Shown here: piece after piece, positions 19,312-26,147 of the stretch
Layout of the letters: the number at the start of each line of letters is the position of its first letter
Numbering within the stretch: position 1 is the stretch's first letter
Source: Microcystis panniformis FACHB-1757
GTDB taxonomy: Bacteria; Cyanobacteriota; Cyanobacteriia; Cyanobacteriales; Microcystaceae
Reading direction: 5' to 3'
Length of the DNA stretch: 64,000 nucleotides
NCBI RefSeq assembly: GCF_001264245.1
Contig: NZ_CP011339.1
Location: 1,860,001-1,924,000, forward strand
Made by a program: the position numbers and the translations under genes
Notes under the pieces: model-generated
Told to the model about the DNA's origin: nothing
Database searches by the model: none
Seen by the model: the letters and a program-made list of their open reading frames with translations, nothing else

Positions 19312-20399
19312 TAAGTACCTAGGCAAAATTAATTACATACTCGCCTCCAAAATTGTCCAGCACTTTTTTAACGTAAGCGAGGAGGCTCTTTCGGTCTTTA
19401 TAGGCGCTAAATTCAATCCATTCATATTTTAAAAATCTCCATAATATTTCAATTAAATTTAAATGAGGTGAATAAGTGGGCAACCAAAATATTTTCAAGT
19501 TTTTCTTTTCCCATTCCTCAAGTTTCTCCATAAATGCCTCGCTGGTATGAATGGAAGCTTGGTCAATTATTATGACGGTTTTTTTCTGTATATTTTGGCA
19601 ATATTTATCCAGAAAATTAATAACTATCTCGCTAGTAACCGTTCCGACCTGTGTCTCATAAAATAATTGATTATCTCGTTTCATTATTCCTAAAATATTT
19701 AGTCTTTTACCTTCAATTGGTGGTAACTTTATCGTGGTTTTTTCTTCTTGCCAAGCGTAAGGAATACAAGGCTTTGAATCCCATCCCATTTCATCCAAAT
19801 ATCCTATCTCAATCTCTCCTCTTTTTTCCTGTTTTTTTAGTTCTTCTAAAATAGGTAGTTTGACCTCAAGCTCCCACTCATCAGGGGTTTTGGCGACCCC
19901 TCTTCTCACCCTTTTCCACCTCATGTTGATTTTTTTTATGAGTCTTTTTATCGTGTCTTTGCTTACGGTTAATTTCCATTCTTCTACAATTTTTATCTGG
20001 ATTTTTTTTAAGCTTTTCGGTTCTTCTTTTACCCAGTCAATAACTTGTTGACCTTGTGCTTCTGTCAATTTAGGTTTTCTCCCTCTTCCTCGACGATTAT
20101 AAAAACCAATTAGTTTTCTATCTTCCCAGGCCGTCAACCAATTATAGATGGTCTTTCTCGTAACTCCAAATATTCCGCTCAATTCTTCTATCGTGGTTCC
20201 CTGAAAACTTAAGAGTATACATTTCGCTCGCTCTCTTACTTGATGATGTTTACTAGCTCGATAAATTCTCTCTAGCATTTTCTGGCTCTCGGGGTTTAGG
20301 TCTCTAATCAATCTCATTGTATTTTCCTGCTGCTTCGTTTTTTTATGTATTATACTTCTTAATTTTTTATTTGGGTAATTAATTTTGCATGACTACTTA
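19312..20399. mobile_element. IS630-family insertion sequence (innermost layer)
   Basis: The 1084-bp element (19314-20397) has imperfect inverted repeats sharing GCAAAATTAATTAC and TA duplicated on both sides (19312-19313, 20398-20399). Uninterrupted MITE copies elsewhere read CTTGGTATGG at the same place, so they act as the empty site. Confidence 0.9.
19319..20317 (-). CDS. IS630-family transposase
   Basis: 332 residues, intact. N-terminal HTH (TTIEELSGIFGVTRKTIYNWLTAWE), then a winged-helix-like region (TLVSKDTIKRL-type motif around VSKDTIKRLIKKINMRWKR). The DDE domain has IGYLDEMGW (first Asp), VIIIDQASIHTS (second Asp) and LPTYSPHLNLIEILWRFLK, where Glu is the third catalytic residue. 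It fills almost the whole element, so this copy is potentially active and could also mobilise the 101-bp MITE at 18.3 kb. Confidence 0.92.
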   Translation of the reverse strand: MRLIRDLNPESQKMLERIYRASKHHQVRERAKCILLSFQGTTIEELSGIFGVTRKTIYNWLTAWEDRKLIGFYNRRGRGRKPKLTEAQGQQVIDWVKEEPKSLKKIQIKIVEEWKLTVSKDTIKRLIKKINMRWKRVRRGVAKTPDEWELEVKLPILEELKKQEKRGEIEIGYLDEMGWDSKPCIPYAWQEEKTTIKLPPIEGKRLNILGIMKRDNQLFYETQVGTVTSEIVINFLDKYCQNIQKKTVIIIDQASIHTSEAFMEKLEEWEKKNLKIFWLPTYSPHLNLIEILWRFLKYEWIEFSAYKDRKSLLAYVKKVLDNFGGEYVINFA

Positions 20400-21073
20400 T
20401 GGTTCGATAGGGGGGCATAAATCGACTAAATCCTTATCTGGCAAGAGATTTAATTGATTAGTTCGCTCTAGATCAAAAACAATTGACAAAAATCGCCAAA
20501 TATCTTTCTCTATAAGGGTTTCATCTCTTATAATCCTGTCCGTTGCATAAGACAAACCGAAGAACCCTTTTCTAGTTCTTTAGCACAGTGATTAAATATT
20601 AACTCAACTTCTGACCATCCTAACCCTTCTTCTCGACTTATTTCTTCGATGCTACAATTTTTTACTCTCTCATAAATCATCGATTCATAGCGAATTGTAT
20701 GATGCTGTCTTAATCTCATAAAACTCAGTCTTTCGCTGATATACTTTTGGCACTTTTGACAATGAAACTGACGGCGTGGTACTTCTAAATATACTGGATT
20801 ACCTAATATTGACAAGTCTCTGACTAGATTATACTCTGTCTGATTGATTCTGTCTAAGGTTTGATGGCAATTCGGACATTCAATTGTTTCATTTAAAAGA
20901 GCAAGCTTTAGGAAAATTGTCTGAGCAATTTTTTGATAATTGACCACTGTTACATTTGGTAAATCGAGGAGTTGATCAAAATTTATCCACATAACCCACC
21001 TCCTGTTCTGTGTTACTATTATACCATGCTCACACAGAACCTAGAAGAGCCAAAAAGGCATAAAATTGCATAA

Positions 21074-22297
21074 AATAGAACTCTTGCAAATTAATTATAT
21101 GTTATAATGATGGGTTAACTAATTTTCCCCAAAAAATTAGTTAACCAGTACATTAGTCCTGAATGAAAACTTGAAGTTTAACTTTTAACTCAAAACTCTT
21201 TAGATATGCTTTAATTTGGTTATCAAAACCTCTTTATTTAAGCAGCACAAACTATCTCAATTTTTATAATTGAGAATAAATTCTCCTTGACTTGATTAAT
21301 CTTTAGGCAACTTTTAAGAAGCTGCTATACCTATCCCTAACTCACAGTTATAAATAGCCGCCAACAAGTTAACTCTTAAACTATATCTTCGACGACGATT
21401 CCGATATTTACAGGATAAGATTTTAAAGATTTTGAGTTTCCTATTTATATGTTCAATGATAATCCTTTCTTTGGCTAAAGCCTTGTTATACTCTTTTTCT
21501 AACTCTGTTAATTTTCTATTTTTCGATTTCTTTTTCGGTGTATAACTATTACTATGGTATGCAGCTATTCCCTGATAACCACTGTCTTCTATGCTGGTAG
21601 TTAAAGGATGAAAACGAACTCGACTTTTTTTAAATAAACTAAAATCATGACCTCTACCTTTACCACAAAAGACACAGATAATTTCCTCGGTATTTTGATC
21701 AGCTACTAATTGGGATTTTAAAGTATGATAACCTCTTTTACCCCCCAAAAAATCTTTCTGTTTCTTTTTGGGGCGTTCAATGGGAGTTTCCGTTACATCC
21801 ATTACCGTTACGACCGGTATCTCTGCTTGATTGAGTAAAGCTTTTTTTCCTTTTAAACGGAAGTTTCCCGATTGTAAAAGCATTTTTTCCGTCTTATTTA
21901 CAATCCGACATATAGTTGATTCTGATAGTTCCCAGCTTGTACCAATGTGAAAATATGTTCTATATTCTCGCCAATATTCTAACGTTACTAAAACTTGTTC
22001 TTCTATAGATAGTTTAGGTTTCGGTCTCCTTTTAGATGGTGAATTAGAGTCGGCTTCAACACTTTTTACTGATTCTACCATCTTTCTATATGTTTGTTTA
22101 TACACACCGAAACGGCGTTTGAATTGTTCATCTGATAAGTTTTGATAATCCATAATTTTGCTAATAAACATAGCAAAATTATAGATGATTTCCTGACCTA
22201 AGATCACATTTTATTCTTTTTTCCACTTCAATCTAAGAATTGAGAAAAAAGCAAAACCTTATATTATACCATAAAAAAATTATGCAAGAGGTCTAAT
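21074..22297. mobile_element. IS5-family (ISL2-like) insertion sequence
   Basis: The element at 21077-22294 (1218 bp) begins AGAACTCTTGCA and ends with the complement of AGACCTCTTGCA. AAT is directly repeated at 21074-21076 and 22295-22297. A 3-bp duplication and these ends match the related MITE. It is inserted in that MITE, 25 bp beyond the ISL3 element. Confidence 0.8.
21314..22207 (-). CDS. IS5-family DDE transposase (DDE_Tnp_4-like)
   Basis: Up to 297 residues; the start is probably the internal MDYQNLSDEQFKRRFGVYKQ. HTH region: LSIEEQVLVTLEYWREYRTYFHIGTSWELSESTICRIV. Catalytic segments: VVTVMDVTETPIERP (Asp), IEDSGYQGI (Asp), and a C-terminal Glu region ERIIIEHINRKLKIFKIL. Apparently full length and intact, so the element may be active. 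Confidence 0.88.
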   Translation of the reverse strand: MILGQEIIYNFAMFISKIMDYQNLSDEQFKRRFGVYKQTYRKMVESVKSVEADSNSPSKRRPKPKLSIEEQVLVTLEYWREYRTYFHIGTSWELSESTICRIVNKTEKMLLQSGNFRLKGKKALLNQAEIPVVTVMDVTETPIERPKKKQKDFLGGKRGYHTLKSQLVADQNTEEIICVFCGKGRGHDFSLFKKSRVRFHPLTTSIEDSGYQGIAAYHSNSYTPKKKSKNRKLTELEKEYNKALAKERIIIEHINRKLKIFKILSCKYRNRRRRYSLRVNLLAAIYNCELGIGIAAS

Positions 22298-22398
22298 CAC
22301 TAAATAGAGCATTTAATTGATTATTATTCATTCTTAATTCTCCTGACTACTGACTCCTAACCCTCACAACAATTTTTGATTTTTGCAAGAGGTCTATT

Positions 22399-22717
22399 CT
22401 AAGGCGCAATTACGCTCTGAGAGAAGAATTGGGCTTGCAGATGTCAGTCACGACTATTGAAATTGGTATAACGTCCCTTAAATGAGTTACACCAAATAAG
22501 TGACCTAGATCGTGTGACTGGTAAGAGGGAGAGGAACAATCTATCCTAAACAGTAATAGAGAGCTAGATAGCAAAATACTCCTTAGCAAGATCTCGCTCT
22601 AGCTCTCGATGTGGAATACGAGAAGACAGACAAGGTTAGGTCAGACCTAATTCTGTCGAAATTGTTCTTAATTTTATCGACATTTTAGCGACTACTTGCG
22701 CTCAGGAAGGTACTTAT
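22399..22717. other. Leader region of the seven-gene locus
   Basis: 319 bp upstream of the locus without an ORF. It holds the palindrome at 22636-22650 and, just before the first start codon, a good ribosome-binding site (AGGAAGGT). It is the only long gap before gene 1, so the promoter should be here. Confidence 0.5.
22636..22650. promoter_or_regulatory. Perfect 15-bp palindrome TTAGGTCAGACCTAA, possible operator
   Basis: TTAGGTC and GACCTAA pair perfectly around one A, 68 bp upstream of the first gene of the locus. It is not followed by a T run, so an operator or mRNA leader stem is more likely than a terminator. No regulator is assigned. Confidence 0.4.
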
Positions 22718-23749
22718 ATGGATCAGCCTTTTGAAAGTGATGTTATGGAGGACTTAGCCGCTAATTCCTCCTTTGCCGATGAGGGAGCCTTCGATGCTTG
22801 GGAAGGTATGGAAAGCGAAGGTTTTGAAGGATTTGAAGCCGAAGACAGTTTTGGCGAAGACCAATTAGGATGGGAAGATATGGGAGGAGAGGGCTTTCTG
22901 GGAGAAGACGAATACGAGGCGGAATTAGGGGAAGATTTCGGCGATGATTACCTCATCGATAGCGGAGTCAATGATTGGGATGCCCTAGAAGAAGCCGTTG
23001 CCGATGCCCTAGACGCGGAAGACAGCGATGAATTTTTCCGACAATTATTAGGAGGAATTAGCCGGGTGGCGGGGGCAGCCCGTCGGGGAGCCACCACTGC
23101 CAGCCGGGTAGCCCGGGGGGTGGGACGGGCGGTCCAAACTGCCGGACGAGTAGCTGGACAGGTGCAGCGAGTGGCAGGCCAAGTGCAGCGAGTGGCGGGA
23201 CGTGCCGGACGCGCTGCCAATCCCTTGGCCAGCATTTTGGGGCAAATAGCACCACTGCTGCAACAGTATGCCGCCCAGGGCTTTGATGAATTGGATGCCC
23301 TAGAAGACTTAGCTGATTTATTTGCCGATGAGGAGCTAGATGAGGCTTTACCCGTAATAGCTGGTATAGCAGCCCGCACTATGGTTAGACCGGTGCTGCG
23401 CCGTGCCGCCCTCAGTAGTCCTCTCCGTCGTCAGATCGTTCACAGTACCACCCAAGTGGCTCGAAATCTAGTGCGCCGTCAGGGACCAGCTGCCCTGCGA
23501 GCTTTGCCGAGAATAGCTCAGAGTGTCGGACAAACCGCCGCTCGTCGTCGTTTATCCCCCAGTCGCTTACCGCAAGCTATCCGACAAACCGGGGCGAGAG
23601 TGGCGGCGCAACCCCGTTTAGTACGGCAGTTATCCCGTCCCGCCCCGGGGATGAGAAGAACTTCTGTTCGCCCCGGCCCCAGTCGCGGTGGTCTGCCCCA
23701 GCGCCTAAGACTACAAGGACCGGTGGAAATTATGATCACGCGCCTATAG
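22718..23749 (+). CDS. Lysine-free acidic/arginine-rich protein A (unknown family)
   Basis: 343 residues containing no lysine and no cysteine. Residues 1-108 are strongly acidic, with Gly and aromatics (FESDVMEDL, EGFEGFEAEDSFGEDQLGW) and almost no Arg. The region to ~165 is Arg/Ala/Gly/Val-rich, with RVAGQVQ repeated in tandem. A second acidic helix follows (FDELDALEDLADLFADEELDEALP), and the last 130 residues are Arg-rich with Pro/Ser. A paralogue follows 34 bp downstream; both share FE(S/T)DVM(E/D)DL at the start and DALE-A-ADAL--ED-DEFFR. Opposed charge blocks suggest self-assembly or polyanion binding, an inference. No known family is recognised. Confidence 0.8.
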   Translation: MDQPFESDVMEDLAANSSFADEGAFDAWEGMESEGFEGFEAEDSFGEDQLGWEDMGGEGFLGEDEYEAELGEDFGDDYLIDSGVNDWDALEEAVADALDAEDSDEFFRQLLGGISRVAGAARRGATTASRVARGVGRAVQTAGRVAGQVQRVAGQVQRVAGRAGRAANPLASILGQIAPLLQQYAAQGFDELDALEDLADLFADEELDEALPVIAGIAARTMVRPVLRRAALSSPLRRQIVHSTTQVARNLVRRQGPAALRALPRIAQSVGQTAARRRLSPSRLPQAIRQTGARVAAQPRLVRQLSRPAPGMRRTSVRPGPSRGGLPQRLRLQGPVEIMITRL

Positions 23750-23783
23750 CTATTTCTGCCCTTGCAATTAGGAGAGAAAAATC

Positions 23784-24767
23784 ATGTATCAAGCCTTTGA
23801 AACCGATGTCATGGATGACTTGTTTTACGATCAAGTGGAAGGCCCCGCCCAAAGGGGCGACTATTACGATAGTTACGATGCCGGGGATGAATTCGGGGAA
23901 TACGATCTGGCCGAAGCCGATGATGATGCCTTTATCGGTGGTTTAATTCGCGGCATCGGATCGATGCTCGGTAGTGGTCAGGGATTTGACGAGATGGAAG
24001 ACTGGGGAGAACAGGGCTACGATTCTGGTTTCGATGCCCTGGAGGATGCCCTGGCCGATGCCCTGGCCGAGGAGGACACGGACGAGTTTTTCCGACGCTT
24101 GGGACGCATCGCTCGCAATGTGGGACGCAGAGTCGGACAAGTTGCTGGAAGAGTGGGCCGGGGAATTGGTTCCGTAGCCCGCGTGGTCGGACCGATCGCC
24201 AGTATGATTCCCCTACCGCAAGCGCAATTAATCGGACGTATTGCCAACGTGGCCGGAAGACTTTTGGCTGATGAGGCCGATGAGTTTGAGGCTTTGGAGG
24301 ACTTATTTGACCTGGCCGAGACGGAAGATGCGATCGATGCGGCCGCTCCCTTTGTTTCCGCCGTTGCCCTGCGGACCGCTATGCCCAATATCTCGCGACT
24401 ACCGCGGCAAACTCGCCGGCAATTGGTCAGTAGTGTCAGCCAAGCTACACGCACCCTCGCCCGTCGTCAAGGGCCGGCCGCCGCTAGAGCCGTGCCTCGC
24501 ATTGTGCGCGGTGTTAGTCGTACCGTTGCCCAAAGAGGTTTACCCGCCCGGTCCGTGGCCCCTGCCGTGCGTCGTGCCGCCGCCCGAGTCGCCCAAAGTC
24601 CTCGCACCGTGCGCCGTTTAGCCCGTCCGCTCACGACCACATCTGGCCCGAGTCCGCATCGCCCCGGCCGGCAATCGATGTCCGGGGGACGACCTTGCCC
24701 CACCTGTGGCCGTAGCCATAGCTATCGTCTGCGCGGACCGGTAACTATTCGCATTCAAGGCAGTTAG
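23784..24767 (+). CDS. Lysine-free acidic/arginine-rich protein B, paralogue of A, with CxxC tail
   Basis: 327 residues, again with no lysine. Acidic N-terminus (FETDVMDDLFYDQVEG, YDSYDAGDEFGEYDLAEADDDAF) followed by the shared helix FDALEDALADALAEEDTDEFFRRL. Then an Arg/Gly/Val segment (NVGRRVGQVAGRVGRGIGSVARVVG), a second acidic helix (EADEFEALEDLFDLAETEDAID), and a long Arg-rich region. The end has CPTCGRSH, a possible half zinc site absent from protein A, then RLRGPVTIRIQ, matching A's RLQGPVEIMI. ATG 23784 follows GGAGAG. Same block order as A, so the pair arose by duplication. Confidence 0.8.
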   Translation: MYQAFETDVMDDLFYDQVEGPAQRGDYYDSYDAGDEFGEYDLAEADDDAFIGGLIRGIGSMLGSGQGFDEMEDWGEQGYDSGFDALEDALADALAEEDTDEFFRRLGRIARNVGRRVGQVAGRVGRGIGSVARVVGPIASMIPLPQAQLIGRIANVAGRLLADEADEFEALEDLFDLAETEDAIDAAAPFVSAVALRTAMPNISRLPRQTRRQLVSSVSQATRTLARRQGPAAARAVPRIVRGVSRTVAQRGLPARSVAPAVRRAAARVAQSPRTVRRLARPLTTTSGPSPHRPGRQSMSGGRPCPTCGRSHSYRLRGPVTIRIQGS

Positions 24768-24791
24768 GCAACCAACCGCAATGGGGGCAGT

Positions 24792-26075
24792 ATGGGAACG
24801 AGAGCTTTTCTACACAATAAAATTTTAGATCTAACGGCGCGAGCGCGTCGTCTAGTCAGGGTAAATTATGCTTCCGTGGGGATTCGCCCCCAAGATTTAC
24901 CCTACGCTCCCTCTCCCGACCATTTTCGGGCAGCTAATCAACGTCTGGCTAAGATTGATCGCCAAATTCAGCGTCGTCTTCAGCATCTACAAGGGACGTG
25001 GAACGAGTCACCGATAGAGCGAGTTTTAATCGATATAGCACTGGTAGAACGGGAAATTGACCGCGCTCGCCGTAGTTTTGGCCTATTTTTTGAAATTTTT
25101 AGTCAAAGGGGTTCCTCTTTTGCCGCCGCTCTCGCCGCCCATGATCTGATCGCGATCGATTGTTATCGGGCTGTTCGCGAGTCCTCCCCGGGATTATTTC
25201 GCGCACCGATGCTCAAACCCTTGTGTTATATGGAACACGGTTTCTCGCCTGCTACCATGCGTCGTGGAGTTTTGCTGACTCGTCTTTTGGGAGAACCTAA
25301 TCCCTTCCCGATTATCCGGATTCCTTGGGATCGAGATAATCCTTGGCAACCGGTCTTTATCCACGAAGTAGCCCACAATCTGCAAGCGGATCTGGGTATC
25401 TGGCAGGAAAATCGTCAAGCGGTGATCCGTCGCATTCTCGGCACCAGTGGCGACCCCAGTATTACTCGCATCTACGGACGCTGGCATAAGGAAGTTTTTG
25501 CCGATTTAGCGGCGATTTTATTAGCAGGTCCAGCTGCGGCCTGGGGAATGGCACTTTTTCTGGCTCATCCCGCTCCCCGTACCCTTACCTATCGTCCCGG
25601 AGGAGCGCACCCGACGGCATATCTGAGGATTTTGATCTTAGCGGAAATGTTGCGACGGATGGGATTTGGTCAAGAGGGCGATCGCTTACGGCGCGTCTGG
25701 CAGCAACTCTATAACCCTAATCGTTTTCACCGTCTGCCGGCACGTCTGTTAACCACCTCGGAATTGTTAATTCCCCATCTGGTGGATGAAATTGCCTATC
25801 AAACCCGTCGCAATCTCGCCCAACAGGCCCTGGCGGATATTATTCCTTTTTCTGAAGATGATGAAAAAGCGATTCAAGCTGGTGCTAGACAATTAGTCCA
25901 CGGAGAGGTTCCCCCCGATTTACCGCCGCGATTTCTGGTCAGCGCCGCTAGTTATGCCCTCGCTACTGGTCAAATTCCCGCCCGTCAGTTATCCAATCGG
26001 GTTATTAATCATCTTACCTCCCCTATTCCCCCATCTTCACCCAGTTTTAAAGAAATACAAGCCGCTTTGCTCTGA
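24792..26075 (+). CDS. Putative HExxH zinc metalloprotease of the locus
   Basis: 427 residues. VFIHEVAHNLQADLG (about residues 195-209) is a canonical HExxH zinc site, and HKEVFADLAAILLAG about 45 residues later supplies a plausible third ligand (Glu) in a gluzincin-like arrangement. The N-terminal ~180 residues are helical and Arg-rich with very few Lys, like the two upstream proteins. No signal peptide or membrane segment is evident. It starts 24 bp after protein B, so A, B and the protease are co-transcribed; processing of A and/or B is an attractive guess. The family is not recognised. Confidence 0.75.
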   Translation: MGTRAFLHNKILDLTARARRLVRVNYASVGIRPQDLPYAPSPDHFRAANQRLAKIDRQIQRRLQHLQGTWNESPIERVLIDIALVEREIDRARRSFGLFFEIFSQRGSSFAAALAAHDLIAIDCYRAVRESSPGLFRAPMLKPLCYMEHGFSPATMRRGVLLTRLLGEPNPFPIIRIPWDRDNPWQPVFIHEVAHNLQADLGIWQENRQAVIRRILGTSGDPSITRIYGRWHKEVFADLAAILLAGPAAAWGMALFLAHPAPRTLTYRPGGAHPTAYLRILILAEMLRRMGFGQEGDRLRRVWQQLYNPNRFHRLPARLLTTSELLIPHLVDEIAYQTRRNLAQQALADIIPFSEDDEKAIQAGARQLVHGEVPPDLPPRFLVSAASYALATGQIPARQLSNRVINHLTSPIPPSSPSFKEIQAALL

Positions 26076-26147
26076 AAACTTAGGAATATAGGGGATAACT
26101 GATCACTGAAACAACCCCAACACCTTTTTTCCTTGCCCTGATAAATT

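Larger units (their letters stand above)
19287..20574. mobile_element. ISL3-type MITE inside the ISL3 transposase gene, carrying an IS630 element
   Basis: MITE ends GGCTCTTCG (19295) and CGAAGAACC (to 20566) are flanked by the perfect 8-bp duplication CTTTTCTA at 19287-19294 and 20567-20574. The MITE parts (19295-19311 and 20400-20566) match the free copies at 28.2, 33.5 and 34.4 kb. An IS630-type element sits 17 bp inside its left end. Confidence 0.88.
18558..20992 (-). pseudogene. ISL3-family transposase split by a nested MITE plus IS630 element
   Basis: The N-terminal part (20992 down to about 20567) begins MWINFDQLLDLPNVTVVNYQ and has the zinc-binding pairs CPNC and CQKC. The C-terminal part (19294 down to 18558) has the DDE segment VVDMDKKILLDV, VSVDMWSGF, DRFHVM and the end NGLIEGMNTKIKLIKRMSYGF. 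Removing 19295-20566 and one copy of the 8-bp duplication joins the reading frame exactly as ...KELEKEEWEAPERISLDEF..., about 385 residues, a normal ISL3 length. The gene was therefore intact before the insertion. Confidence 0.88.
18527..21051. mobile_element. ISL3-family insertion sequence, itself interrupted
   Basis: Termini GGCTCTTCTGGTTTTCGTGT (18527) and the complement of GGCTCTTCTAGGTTCTGTGT (ending 21051) are imperfect inverted repeats of ISL3 type. The expected 8-bp target duplication is degenerate: the flanks share only an A-rich core. Without the nested insert the element would be about 1.25 kb. Confidence 0.75.
18476..22398. mobile_element. IS5-related MITE carrying two further insertions (outermost layer)
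   Basis: The MITE halves are 18479-18526, 21052-21076 and 22295-22395. Joined, they match the intact 180-bp MITE at 33218-33397 in reverse orientation. Termini are AAACCTCTTGC and AGACCTCTTGC, and ATT is duplicated at 18476-18478 and 22396-22398. It is split by an ISL3-type element and then by an IS5-type element. Confidence 0.75.

Noticed and set aside
23048..23379. Long minus-strand frames opposite the charged paralogues
   Set aside because: They are mirror frames of GC-rich, repetitive coding sequence. They have no ribosome-binding site and a composition typical of antisense translation.
24792..26075. Extracellular contractile injection system component (HExxH proteins occur there)
   Set aside because: No sheath, tube, baseplate or AAA genes are present and the protease does not match the known HExxH toxin-associated domain by eye. 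The link is not supported.
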